Of a stretch of 64,000 nucleotides of DNA, positions 10,927 to 21,655 are shown piece by piece. This DNA is from Chara braunii. Lineage: Eukaryota; Streptophyta; Charophyceae; Charales; Characeae. A model generated the notes under the pieces. That model was not told the DNA's origin and made no database searches. It was given only the letters and a program-made list of their open reading frames with translations. The DNA is taken from contig BFEA01000617.1 in the NCBI GenBank assembly GCA_003427395.1, forward strand, positions 517,574 through 581,573, read 5' to 3'. A program made the position numbers and the translations under genes. Numbering within the stretch: the stretch's first letter is position 1; each line of letters opens with the position of its first letter.

Positions 10927-11164
10927 GTACAGTCCTATGTCTCAGTACTTCCCGTCGTAGAGATTCGCGAGAAAAGCCTTGGCCTCCTTCTTCCCCTCGG
11001 CTGCTCACCGCTACTTGCGCTCTATTAGCGGCGACTTTCATTATCGCCTCTTCGGCCATTGTCTCTTCTTCCTTCTTAAGCCTAGGCAGGTCCTCCTCTC
11101 GAATGGGAAGCCGGAAAAATCCATCGGCGACTTCGTTCTTGGCCCCCGATATCCTTTCGACCCT
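10927..11164 (-). pseudogene. RNase H-integrase connector of RE-B
   Basis: Translation continues the polyprotein after the RNase H stop at 11,165 with the usual end of RNase H (R-V-E-R-I-S-G-x-K-N-x-V-A-D-G) and a charged linker into the integrase zinc domain. At least one stop and frame disturbance are present. No separate gene is called here. Confidence 0.45.
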
Positions 11165-11803
11165 TTAGTCGTAAAGCCTGATATGGATCATCGAGCGGGC
11201 GATGGTCAGATCTGTCAGTGAGAAATCCTTTTGGAGGACTGCGGCCCTTGCTGTCGGGTCCACTCTTAGGAGAAATCGTCGTCCGTACAGGTAGTGACGG
11301 AAGGCTTTTAGGCAATGAAGTACCCCCAACACTTCCTGCTTGAATTGGCTATAATTTCTCTCGGCGGGATTCAAGGTCTGGCTCTCGAATCGCAACGGTT
11401 TCTCTTTCCCTTCTCCATCCTTTTGGGACAGGAGGCCCCCTACTGAATGAGGTTCGGCGTCCGTGGATACTATGAACGGGCGACTCTCTTCATCTTCGAA
11501 AAACGGGACTCCTAAGACCTCTCCTCCTTCGCGGAACTCCCCCTTCAAGGCTTTCATGGCAGCTGTTTGTTCTTCTCCCCAAACCCATTCTTCCGATTTC
11601 CTCAGGAGTTTTCTCAGGGGTTCTGCTTTCTCTCCGTAGGTTTTTATGAAGATTCTCCAGTAGCCCACAACCCCTAAAAACTGCCGGACCTCCGTTATGG
11701 ATTTGAGCGACGAAGGCCAGGTCATCAATTTCACTAATTTCTCGGGATCGGGCCTCCGCCTCTCATTATCGCAAATGAACCCTAATATCTTGATGGAGGA
11801 CAC
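11165..11803 (-). pseudogene. RT thumb/connection and RNase H of RE-B
   Basis: About 212 residues. The first ~75 match the Ty3-type RT thumb (I-K-I-L-G-F-I..., then R-Q-F-L-G-V-V-G-Y-W-R-I-F-I). From about residue 110 an RNase H domain follows, with the first Asp in VSTDA, Glu in the KQE helix and Asp in RVDP. RNase H removes the RNA strand during reverse transcription. The frame is the same as that of 11,807-12,034 and is separated from it by a single TAG stop. Confidence 0.85.
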
Positions 11804-11806
11804 ACC

Positions 11807-12034
11807 CTAATGACTTTTAGTCCCGCTTACCGTGAGATTGGCATCATTGAGCTTCTCAAGGACGTTCCTGACATCACACATGTGGTCGGCCACAAACTTT
11901 CTAACCCCCGGAAAAACCTCGGTCTCATCCCGCTCAACCGGCCCTTTTATCGGGAAGTCATCCAGGAAGACCTCTACCTTCTCCGGTATGAAGACCTCTA
12001 CCTTTACCGCGATCGGTACCACCATCGCGGTCAT
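11807..12034 (-). pseudogene. RT palm fragment of RE-B with FLDD motif
   Basis: Carries the RT catalytic motif C as F-L-D-D (usual Y-x-D-D), followed by the E-T-E-V...G-V-R-K-F-V block shared with RE-D at 61,504-62,952. The true coding start is internal, because the N-terminal residues come from a microduplicated stretch. It ends in a TAG stop four bases before the next fragment, in the same frame. Confidence 0.75.
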
Positions 12035-12873
12035 GGCCCTTTGGAACTGCGATCATGGCCCTTTGGAACACGGCTACCTTTACCGCGATCATGGCCCTTT
12101 GGAACACGGCTACCCCATTCGTCCAACCCATCGGTACCACCATCATTTGAACCAGCCCTAAAGATGTATGCATGGAGGTCATGTGCCTGTCCTGGTAATC
12201 CAAAGGAAAATTCGTCATACCCCGAGAAGAGGTTGCAGATAGAGTATACTGAGCGACCCGCCAATCCCTCCGCTAGCAAGTCGGCCTCAGGTATAGACCC
12301 CACATCTCTTATGGTGACCGCATTGGTCCTCTTGAGGTTCTGGATCCATCTTAGTTTGTTGCTACCCCCTTTTCTTAGAAAGAACCACTTATTGGAGTAG
12401 GCACTCTCGCAAGGTTCCGTGACGAACGTCCTGATCTTTTCCTTGATGAACATCACTAGCTCTTCTTTCTCCTTTTGAGCGTATTTCAACTGAGGCCTGT
12501 CCTTCCAAGGTACGTGCGGGACTGTGTGGATCCGGGCCGGCTTAGCATACCTTGGGTCAATTTTCCCCCTCTCCGAGTCATCAAAAGCAATGGCCTTATC
12601 GCAGCCCCTTAAGGTCATTGCTATGAACCCTTTTTCTTCTTCCGTGAGATTTTCATCTCCTATATCCATTTTGGCCAGTCTATCGGTCGTTATCCTTTGC
12701 CCTTCCGTCTCTTTCCTCTTCCGGATGATATCAGCTATCTCCTCTTCCGATATCGTAGCCTCCCCCGTTTTATCCCGGCCGACCACGACGGGTTTTACCT
12801 TCTCCGCTACGGTTTTGTGCTTTTTAACTCCGCCGGCTAGGGGGATCTCTCCGAAAAAAACATACTCACGCAC
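12031..12873 (-). pseudogene. RT fingers/palm of RE-B, frame broken by microduplications
   Basis: Protease-RT linker (to about residue 60), then the conserved RT approach region, K-W-F-F-L-R-K...L-R-W-I-Q-N-L and a motif A region around C-N-L-F-S-G-Y-D, where the catalytic Asp of T-D-L-Y seen in RE-D is replaced by Asn. The frame leaves RT after about residue 225. Its continuation (V-V-P-M-G-W-T-N-G) lies in a second frame at 12,218-11,958. The break coincides with three copies of a CATGGCCCTTTGGAAC unit at 12,032-12,105, so local duplication disrupted the palm. Confidence 0.75.
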
Positions 12874-13196
12874 CCACCGAACTCCTCCTCCTCGTCCTCC
12901 TTCTCGTACCCCATTCCGTTAATTACAATCCTATCCCCCACGTCCTCAACCTTCATTTGGTCCGTCTTGGGTCTCCTATCCGTCAAGGGCACTTCCTCTA
13001 GACGGACTCGGCACACCCTCGACTGGGTCCCCTTGCGTCTAGTAAGGCTGGTCTGGTTACGTTCATCTTTCGCGTCTACGGTCTTTAGGACCACTCGGAT
13101 TCCATCAGGACTTTGGATTGAGAAGGTTTGACTTCCATCCGGCAAATCAACTGTGGTTGCGTGTACCGCGCTCAGCCAGGTCCTTCCGAGGATCAA
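12837..13196 (-). pseudogene. Protease C-terminus of RE-B
   Basis: Starts with I-L-G-R-x-W-L, the strand and turn that close the LTR-element protease fold, then a Ser/Gln-rich strand and an acidic linker (D-E-E-E-E) leading to the RT frame. It is in a different frame from the protease body at 13,147-14,103, so a frameshift lies at about 13,150-13,195. Confidence 0.7.
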
Positions 13197-14103
13197 TTCG
13201 GAGGAGCATTCTCACCGAAAAGATCGGAACTGTGGCCTCTACACCAGCGACCTCAGTCACGGGGCTATGACACACCCCTTCGACCGGTTGCAGCTTGTTA
13301 TCGGCCACTACCATTGACATCGACACCCCTCGATCTATCTTCAAGCCCAATTCTCGCGCGATGGAGTCCCTGCATACCGTAGACTTGGACCCATTGTCTA
13401 CTAGAGCCCTCATCTTTTTCCCACTTACTACCGCCTGGAGCTGGCCGCTACCTAGCACATAGAACTTCTTGGCCTCTTCTCCCGAGAAGAAGTTGGCAGG
13501 TAGCTCCTCCATGGTAATGCGGGAAGCCTGCACTTCTTCCTTGACTGGGCCTTCCACCGGCACCGTGGGTCCCCCAACGATTGGGACTCTAACCTTCCTA
13601 GTGATGCTTAAGAGGTCCTCCCTTACACTTTTGCTCGCGGCTAGATATTCCAAAAGTGTGCACTGCATGGGCTGCATCAGAGTTCTCCTAAGAGGCGCTA
13701 CCGTGTCTATCTCGTCGAGAGTGCACTTCATTTCGAACTTTTTGGGGCCCCTTTTCTTATGCGATTTTGGCGATGTGGGCTCCTCTTTCTTTTCCTCCAC
13801 CGTTTTCGCATCGGTCATAGGCTGGTCATTGTCGCCGCTTCTTACTTCCGTACTTTCCGTCACTCTTGCTTGGTTCTCGGATGTCTCTGCCCCGACCTGC
13901 ATCCTCACCCTTAGGCAGGGCCTCTCTTCCTCGGGCTGGGCATCTATGAACTTGATGCTTGACACTTGGGGTTCCCTAATGGACAACCCTCCCGGAGACT
14001 CCATCATCTGGATGTGAGCAGTGTTGAAGGAGCTTCCGACTTCCGGTTTCTTTCCTAGTCTAGCCTCCTGAAGAGCCACCCTTTTGTCCACGTTCACTTT
14101 CAT
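13147..14103 (-). pseudogene. Gag-protease linker and retropepsin of RE-B (D-N-G active site)
   Basis: About 318 residues. The first ~210 are linker, including an L-R-R-T-L...L-L-E-Y-L-A-A-S-K block typical of the gag-protease region in Ty3-like elements. The protease begins near residue 215. Its active site reads A-L-V-D236-N-G-S, where D-T/S-G is usual; the flap-like region follows (M-V-V-A-D-N). A single-domain protease of this kind dimerises and cleaves the polyprotein. The substitution of the second residue is shared in kind, not identity, with RE-D (D-G-G). Confidence 0.75.
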
Positions 14104-14157
14104 CGAGGGGTAAAAGGGACCGCTTCTCCGCTATCTCCCCACACAACCCACTTGTTC

Positions 14158-16102
14158 TTATTCAGCTTGATCACCCCCAATCTTAAAGCCTCCGTGAGAT
14201 AAGGGCAGTCCCTCTTGATGTGATTTCTTCATTGAAGTAGACACACCCACTTCGAGTTTGGGGAATGTTGGGGCCCTAACCTCCGACCGTGGTCCGGAAG
14301 CCCTTGCTTGAGGGGCGTCTCCCCACATTCCATCCCTAGCATCATTCCAATAGGAACTCCCCCAATCGGAACCACGACCCCCCCCAATCTCACGGTCGTT
14401 TCTCCAACCTCCTTGGCCACTTAACTCGTTCCTCCATCCGCTAGGCCACTCTCCCCACCGGCGAAACAGGGGGACCAGGTGGCGGTCTATCGCTCCCCCT
14501 TGGACCATCGTTCCGCGTCCTCCCTCGCATGTTGCGGAGAGCCATGTCCAAGGTCTCTTTCATGCATTCCCTTACGTCTACCCCTCCTCCTGTGAAAACC
14601 ACCTCCGCGACTTTCTCAAAATTGGCAGAATCTCTAGGGGCCTTCTCGAGGACCTCTTTTCTCTTTTCCTCGGGCAGGTGCAACATGAACATCACGCACC
14701 TATTTACTTCGGACAGCATACCCCTATCCACTAAGGCTTGGGACAGACGCTTGAACCTACGGGTAAAGGCTACCAAGCTCTCCCTTTCCCCCCTTGTAAT
14801 ACGTCTCAAACCCTCCACGGTCGGGATCAGGTCATCACAGGCGAAAGTCTGCAATAGGCTCGCCCTGAAGGTCCTCCACCGGCCGTCTGAGGTGTAGATA
14901 GCCCGGATCGCGGTGTCCAATTCGGGGTCCGAGTGCTGGATGAAATAGTCGATCCACTCCCTTTAGGAGAATCTCTTGCAGTACGCGTAACTTTCCCATT
15001 TCTCCACGAACCCAGTTACATCTCGTCCATCAAAGAAAAGGGCTTCCAGACCCAGGTTGACGTCATAATAGGGCACCCGTCGGTCGTCATATCGACGAAA
15101 ATAGGGACCTTTCATTGGCCCATCGATCGCCGGATCGTATGGCTTGTACCACGAGGGATCGGGCTCCTCTACCCGACCTCGAGATCTTGAAGGCACCCAG
15201 GGATCCTCCCCGTAGCGGCCCCGCTCATTCGGCCAATCTGCTTCCCACCGAGCGTGGTTCTGCCCTCTAAAGCCTCTCCGGGCCTCCATCCCTTGACTTC
15301 TGCCCATTATCTCGCCAGGCGCCCATGCAACATTAGCTTCTCTCACGGCCCATCTACGTGGCTTGCCACCAGCCTCCGCCGGCCTTTCGTCTCTAAGACC
15401 CCTTCTACTTGGTCCCGCTTCCTCTTCTCTCTAGAGGGGTCGGTACCCTCCCCTATCTCTTGGAAAATCCAGGGCTTCCCCCATTCTTGCGTCCTGCAGA
15501 TCCCCCCACTGAGATTCTTTAGGGAGGCTTCTCGAGCCTTCGACCATCCCTTCCTGCACAGGCATTCGCCTCTCTGTGCCAGTTCTTGGTCCCACTAAGG
15601 CCTGTCTTTCACCGGTGACGCCCTCCGGAATCCTATCGACCCATCTCCACGGTCGGCCGTCGGCCTCGGCTGAACCCCCCTCTCGCAAGTCTCTCCTGTC
15701 CCGACACTCTTCTTCCTCCCCCCTAAGTGGTCAATACCCCTGTCTATCTCTGGGAAAATCCCGTGTTCCCTCTAACCTTGCTTCCACATCCATTAGGTCA
15801 GCCCATCGGGATTCCACCGGAAAGCCCCTCGCGGCTTCCGCTACCCCTTCGTTCATCGGCACCCGCGGCCCCACATCCCTTTGCACTCGCACTTCCGTGC
15901 CATACCTTTGCCCCTCCGCGGCTTGTCTTTCTCCCGGAGCCATTTCAGGATCTCCTTCAACCCTATCTAGCACTTCAGCCCCTCCTGCCATTGCCTCCAC
16001 TACCCTACTTAGACTGGCCCCCAACTCGGGGCTCTTCATTATCCCCCTTCTTTCAGTGGTTTCCTGCGGACTGGGGAGACTAGCCCCCACTTCACTCTTC
16101 AT
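14158..16102 (-). pseudogene. gag: Gag of RE-B with several stops
   Basis: One frame can be followed from an ATG at 16,102 to about 14,441, interrupted by stops near 15,731, 15,431 and 14,963. The N-terminal third (16,102-15,350) is low-complexity and Arg/Glu/Gly-rich and contains two related segments ending F-P-R-D-R-x-G-Y (near 15,735 and 15,440). The gag capsid-like domain lies at about 15,100-14,550 (F-V-E-K-W-E-S-Y..., W-R-T-F-R-x-x-L-L, R-E-S-L-V-A-F-T-R-R-F). Near 14,205-14,252 an H-x4-C half of a CCHC knuckle remains, with its first Cys pair disrupted by TGA. Confidence 0.75.
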
Positions 16103-16193
16103 GCACCCTTATTGGCTATTTCTAATCGCTTCCCTCACTGTCGTCCGTGTTACTACCCGGCTCGTCCTCCTCACCACTGTCTCCATTACTTCC

Positions 16194-16988
16194 TCAGTTT
16201 TTCTCCTTCTTCGATCCCCCCTTCTCCTCACTCGAATCCTCGCCAGCCCCTTCTCCTTCCGATTCCTCACTGGTCATCGTCCACCAAGAATCTCTCAGCT
16301 TCTTCTCCTCGATAGCGGCCAACGCAAGATTTGCGATTTCAAGGTTTGAAATGCCCCTAATCCCTTCTTGCGCACACCTCCTAATCAGATCCCTGTCCAC
16401 ATCACCCGCCTGCCCGGAGAACAGGGGCTTGATGAATTCCCCAACGCGGGCCCACCACTCGAAGTCGGTGTCTTCCCTCGACTCCCAGCACTGGGTGAAT
16501 AGCTTATGGCCTCCTTCTTCACCTAGAGGGAATTTCTCTATTGCTTGAACCCTCAATCGGACTCTCCTCACAGTCTCGCCGTCAGCATAGAGCAGTCGAT
16601 AGGCCCAGATAGGGACGGTCCAAGTTCTCCCGTGGGCTGCCCTTGGAACCTCCGACCTCCCTCGATACTCAACCCTATCAATCACGGGGTCCCCGGTGCC
16701 AATTCCCCTCAATCTCTTCACTCGCTCTAGAGCTCTTGTGGCGATGCCTAGAGGATCTTTCCCTTCCGCTAATTCAGTGGCGAAGATCAGCCGAGCGTCA
16801 GGGGACAAAAAAATTTCTGCCTTCCTCGTGCAACTGTTCCCCTCGGATACTACTGAAAACCGGACCACTGTTTCCTGCTCGTAAATTTCGAAGAACTCGG
16901 TAGTTACCTCCCCTTCCCCTCTAAACATGTTATTCGTTAAAATAGGACATTGTATTTTAAATTGGTACTCGCAAACTTCAAATTTCAT
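16194..16988 (-). CDS. Unknown ORF upstream of RE-B gag
   Basis: 264 uninterrupted codons from ATG at 16,988, the longest clean frame in RE-B, on the same strand and directly upstream of gag. The first ~120 residues are mixed strand-like sequence. A Trp-rich central part (W-T-V-P-I-W-A-Y near residue 125 and W-E-S...F-E-W-W-A near 170) follows, and the C-terminus is acidic/Ser-rich ending in a Lys/Glu run. No family is recognised. It could be the N-terminal gag extension, displaced by a frameshift in the 90-base gap before gag, or an element accessory protein. Its preservation beside heavily mutated gag is odd. Confidence 0.45.
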   Translation of the reverse strand: MKFEVCEYQFKIQCPILTNNMFRGEGEVTTEFFEIYEQETVVRFSVVSEGNSCTRKAEIFLSPDARLIFATELAEGKDPLGIATRALERVKRLRGIGTGDPVIDRVEYRGRSEVPRAAHGRTWTVPIWAYRLLYADGETVRRVRLRVQAIEKFPLGEEGGHKLFTQCWESREDTDFEWWARVGEFIKPLFSGQAGDVDRDLIRRCAQEGIRGISNLEIANLALAAIEEKKLRDSWWTMTSEESEGEGAGEDSSEEKGGSKKEKN

Positions 16989-17870
16989 GTTAAAATCACC
17001 ATATTTTAGACTTAAATGGAACTTGGGGCTACGAGTATTGAACCCGGTGATTGCAATTGACAGGCAATAAATCGAAACTGAACTGAAGATTCAAGGCAAT
17101 CACGTACTGAGCATGATGGTTCAAGTGTGGATTTCATTGCACTTCCCTAAATTTTGTAACTTAAAAGCCGTTACAGTAATTGACATCCATAAATTGGAAC
17201 TTTATCGAACTTCAAGACCAACTTTTAGGCAATAACACGGTAAACGAGATGGTTTAAGTATGGATTCCATCGCACTTTATGGAAGACTAACTTGAAGGCA
17301 ATCATACGGTAAACGAGATGGTTTAAGTATGGATTCCATCGCACTTCAATAATTGATGTAACTTAAAAGACGTAACTGGTGGACTTGCATAAATTGGAAC
17401 TCAACCGAAGAGTTAACTTTAAGGCAATCACATGGTTTACCGTCTGATTGCCTTAGAGTTAAGTATGGATTCCATCACACTTCGATAATTTATGTTACTT
17501 AAAAGACATTACCGGCATGTCATTGTCATACATTGAACTTCACTGACACTGGAAGGTGCACGTAACAAGACATTGAACGAGAAGGTTTTGAATGACCTAA
17601 GAGTCTGCATGAATTTTGACTAATTTTGAGTGGGGCGTATTTGACATGACATTCTGTCAAGCAGAAATTGGATGTCAATGGAATAGTTGATACAATCACA
17701 CAGCAAACGAGATGGCAAACGAGATGGTTTAAGTACTGTGGATTCCGTCGCACTTCGGCAAATTACCATGAACTGACATGACATTATCATGAACTTTAAA
17801 TCAAGTGAGTACCATGAATTCCGTCGCACTTCAAGAAATATCGTAACAAGATTGAACTACGAACGCTGTG
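16989..17870. repeat. Degenerate tandem repeats, ~100-180 bases
   Basis: About five copies of a unit containing AGGCAATCAC-x-GGTAAACGAGATGG, then GTATGGATTCCATCGCACTTC, then TAACTTAAAAGAC and CATAAATTGGAACT. Copies are complete near 17,040-17,200 and 17,280-17,480 and are truncated near 17,225-17,290 and 17,690-17,850. No coding potential is seen. The array lies where the 5' LTR of RE-B would be expected, but no counterpart exists on the other side of the element. Confidence 0.65.
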
Positions 17871-18308
17871 TCTAAATTAAATGCTACGAGCCGCCGCAAT
17901 GTAAACTTTCGAAACGTTTTCGGCTATCATACATAAATGTAAAGCATCTACAAGCGTCCCCAAGCATCTACATAATTTTTGTATCTTCTCCAGAACCACG
18001 CAATCCACATGCGCAAGGGCGAATGGGATACGAATAATCATGTCTCATTTCTTCTGTCGCACAACCTACACAATACGTGACATGCACACACGAGCAAAAA
18101 CGAAATGTCGGTAAAGTAGAAACATCAACACATGATGAGCTTAACTTTAGAAATTGCTTAACCACCACCAAACCATCCGAAAAAACATCAACCCTAAACT
18201 GTGTACAAAATCTGCCAACTCATCGCAATTCACCAAGTCAAAAGAGAATATAGTCCGCTCCTAATTCCCGTTCGAACAGTCATTCCCTTGCGCACATGGA
18301 CTTAGATC
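17871..18308. other. Intergenic, nothing recognised
   Basis: Unique-looking AT-balanced sequence between the tandem repeats and the 3' end of the DUF7869-like gene. It may contain the 3' UTR of that gene. No poly(A) signal was assigned. Confidence 0.4.
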
Positions 18309-20893
18309 TCAAAGTGCAGCTTCAGCGTTCAGTCGAACGTTTGAAGGAATGACAAGTCCAGTCGTGAACGGCTTTGTACCTCTACCTGGTCTCTCCCAAC
18401 CAAAAGCGATCGAGTCGGCATGTTGCCATTGTGTCTGGTCAGTCTTCTTCCATCTTTTTTCCCATGCGTTATCGTACAATTCTTCGAGCGACTTTGCTCT
18501 CCCGGTTGGCACCCAGTATTCCACGAGCACTTCATTACAATTTGGCAAATCCTTTTCACGAACCACCTGCGATTGTGCTCTTCCCACCCAAATAGGCACG
18601 CCTTTCGAAATATCGTCGTCGGAGGGGCGAAGGATAAGAAAAGTGTCGACGTTGATATGCTCGAGGGGGTCGAAACTGGTCTTCGGGCGATCTTTTCTAC
18701 GTCCAACGAACAGGGGTTCCCTGTCGTCGATGTTGGCATTCCTAGGAGAAGATTGTTGATCGTTTTCGAGGGGACGAGGGCTTGGAGAAAAACCTTCCTG
18801 AGGTTGTGTGGACAACCAGTTCGCGATGATCTCGTCGCCACGTTTGATAACCTCGTCCCAGTACCACAAACCTCTTTCTCTCCGACTCACCTCATGTTCG
18901 TTGAAAGTGCACCATGTTGACCGCCTGCTCTCCAGCAACTCGCGGAATCGAGTAACACCATGTTTGCCATTCAGATAGTGTTTCCGAGGAACAGGCTTCG
19001 CGGGAGGCGGGTCAAACGGCCACGAAGGACCTGCGTAGCTTCCATCGGGGTTCTGATTGAACCAAATAATCGGACCTTCCTCGGGCAGGCAGTTATCGTC
19101 ATCGCAAAACGCCTTGTACAACATGCCCGGGTTATCTCCAACCATAAAAAATTTAAGCAAGTGTGGTTGGGAAATACCGGTAATGTCTGATGCAACGCAT
19201 GTGTCCATTATACTTATAAAATCTGCCAATGTGTTGAGGAAAATACATTTGGGAGGCTTTTTGTGGGATTGCTCTATGAGCTCAAATAACTCGTCCATAG
19301 TATAAGCGTTTCTGTCTTTCAATTTCTTCGAGAAGACACTAAAAGTAGCGTCAACGTCCGTATGGGTATGTCCGACAAGCATGAAATCTGTTTCCACCTT
19401 TTGGAAAACTTTGAACTTCACCAATAGTGCAGCCAGTGCATATACGTACTTGTTCTTGTTTTCCCGCCAACAATTATCTGCTTGAATGCGCAAAAAGGGT
19501 GGTAGTGACCCCCAGTCGCTTGAATTTCGACGAGGGTTCGCGTGAGACAAGTAACGACTGTGTTCGAATCGTGTTTGAAATATGGAAACCACGTGTACAC
19601 ATAAATAATAGGGTCTCTACCGTGTGCAATGACACCGGTCAGAGTCATTTTCATCATCGTCTCGTGCCTAAGGTCTTTCGAGTAGTTCGTCTGACCAATA
19701 TGGGGGATTGTCGTCTTCTTCTGATCCATGTCGTCAATGATGAGACATAAACGCTCGTTGGGACGGACCATTGATTCAATCTTCGCGCGACTATAGTCCA
19801 ATCTGTGTTCAACTTGCTGCCTTTGGTGAACTTTTATCTCCTCCCAAGCTCTTTCTCGATCTCGAGGAAGAGCAGCGTGTTGTATACGCTCTTTCAGTTC
19901 ATGACAGACGGCACACTTCGTGAATGTGTTAGAGTGTGCGAGCAAAACGTGGTAATAATGTTTTTGCCACAATTTATAAAAGTTGGACTCGGACACGACC
20001 TCGAGGCCGACGGCGACAAAGTCTGATTTGATGGACTCATAAATAGATCTCTTCGTAAAAGCTGCTGGCAGTCGAAGCTTCAGTCTGTAAACCCCACCTT
20101 TGTGAGCTATCTCATTCGCCATGCTATCCGCATGACACTCGATAAAATTTTTCATGCTGGCAAGCATGGCAACCGTCTTTTCTGTTGGCTGATGTCTACC
20201 CCTCAACCCATGCTCACAACGTATGAAGCCATTATCGAAGCGCTTCTTGTAACTATAAAACGTATTACGAGAGACACCAAGAACGTTGCAGTACGCCTTG
20301 ACACACATCGAACATTCCAACTCTACAGGACGGACTCGTTTGTGTCTGCCCTCACTCAATGTGAAATCTTTAAGACTTTTCATCCACCACTCTGCTCGCT
20401 CTTCTGGACTCTTACTGTACAGTCCTTGTCTAACCTGTCGGACTTCCTCCGGCGACATGTTGTAACAACAGCGAGCCTTGCAACATGCCATGCCACGAAC
20501 CATGAGCAATTTTCTTTCCGACATCATGTCTTTTGCTCTTTTGTATTGTTCTTTCCTCCTAACGTTCCTATTAGCCATGCTATACGGTCTTCTTTCCCCT
20601 GGCAGAGGCGCTGGGAAAATTTCGAGTATTGCCATGTTCTCTGCATCACTTCTGCCAGACGATTCCGACGTATAGTGACTCTAATCAGGAATCGCATTCT
20701 TAGACCGGACTTACGTTGGACTTGCCCGTGCCGTGGACAGTTCCTCCGAAGAATAGTCGGTGTCAACCAACTTTGTAGTACTAGAGGTAGCGCGAATCGA
20801 AGGTGCACTGGAAGAGGATTGTTGTCCAGACAAGTAATCAGTGGCCACCAACTTCTCACTCTCATCATAAGATGCTGCGAAAGAAGCAGGCAT
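18309..20893 (-). CDS. DUF7869-like, DDE-type (transposase-like) protein, one frameshift
   Basis: Two long frames read as one gene. The start is placed at the first in-frame ATG (20,893); the frame is open to about 21,158 without another ATG. After a candidate intron (20,652-20,714) the protein shows a Cys-rich N-terminal region (C51, C52, C56, C57; C108, C111, C116, counted from 20,635), a CAVC pair (241-244) and an RNase H-like core: Asp in I-I-D-D-M-D (301-304), a second Asp in Q-A-D-N-C-W followed by E-N-K-N, and H-T-H-T-D-V-D after it. This layout is the DUF7869 family pattern found in many eukaryotes and presumed transposase-derived. The C-terminus has a P-I-W-V-G...V-E-Y-W-V segment like those seen in family members. 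At 19,509-19,513 the frame shifts by one in a run of five C. Terminal inverted repeats were not found, so whether it is a transposon gene or domesticated is open. Confidence 0.7.
20652..20714 (-). other. Candidate 63-base spliceosomal intron
   Basis: On the minus strand the segment begins with a perfect GTAAGT donor and ends in TCTGGCAG. Removing it deletes both in-frame stops between the 20,711-21,139 frame and the 18,309-20,635 frame and keeps the frame (length divisible by three). A CTGATTAG branch-like sequence lies about 35 bases before the acceptor. It is short for a plant-type intron, so the prediction needs transcript support. Confidence 0.5.
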
Positions 20894-21139
20894 TGGCACG
20901 CAACTGCTCTGCGCTGAAGTTGTCGGGTGCACCTCATCAGGAATGTGGAACTCGATCCGGGAGGCAAACGGTTCTTCGCCTGCGGACAGTGTCGCCAAAT
21001 CCGTAGGCAGTTGGATGCAACCTCCAAAGCTCTCCCGAAAGTGAGACTTCGTTTTCTGGGGAAAGCTGCAGTGGACTGTTGGAATGACGAACTGTCCGAA
21101 GAGCTTGTCGGGGCCAAGTCCAGGTGTTGTAGCTGGCAA

Positions 21140-21655
21140 TGCAAGTCGATCGCCTGTTCAGTTTCCATAGCCCGGTTCATGCGGCCGTTCGCTGAGCTGC
21201 CCTTGGCACCGTCATGTAATCGTCGGTGTAGCGGATGCGATTCCCGTCAGCGGAATCGATTATACTCTCCACTGCGGATTGAACGGGTCATTCGAATTCG
21301 TCTCCACACCCTGCAAAACAGCGGAGCAAACTGTAAGCACGAATATCAAAGAATGAAGTTCGAACTCCAACCCCCCTCCCACCCCCACCCTCCCCATACC
21401 CGATTCCTGGTGCAGCGTCTGAACAGAGCGAGCTCGTCTGTAGGCGATTACAGTCCCGGCAACCGAATTGGCACGAACGATGAGACAAACCTCGATATGT
21501 GAAGTGTGCCGACATCCGAGTTTGGCAGAGACTGGAATCCTTTGAATGCGATAATTGCATGTGGCGAAGGACACCCGAATTTTTCTTGCATCGACTCTGG
21601 CGTTACTAATTGCGTCGACAGGAAACGGAGACACCCTTCCCCTTTTTGCTTTTTA
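21140..21655. other. Intergenic, nothing recognised
   Basis: The sequence upstream of the DUF7869-like gene should hold its promoter and 5' UTR. Short frames on both strands have no recognisable features. Confidence 0.35.

Noticed and set aside
11810-12400. 196-codon plus-strand ORF
   Set aside because: It is antisense to the RT coding sequence of RE-B; the minus strand carries clear RT motifs.
9385-17870. LTR pair for RE-B
   Set aside because: Sequences on the two sides (8,351-9,384 and 16,989-18,300) share no similarity that I could find, so no LTRs are annotated.
20524-21180. 218-codon minus-strand ORF overlapping the DUF7869-like gene
   Set aside because: It overlaps the exon 1 and intron region in another frame and has no features; the other frame continues the gene after splicing.
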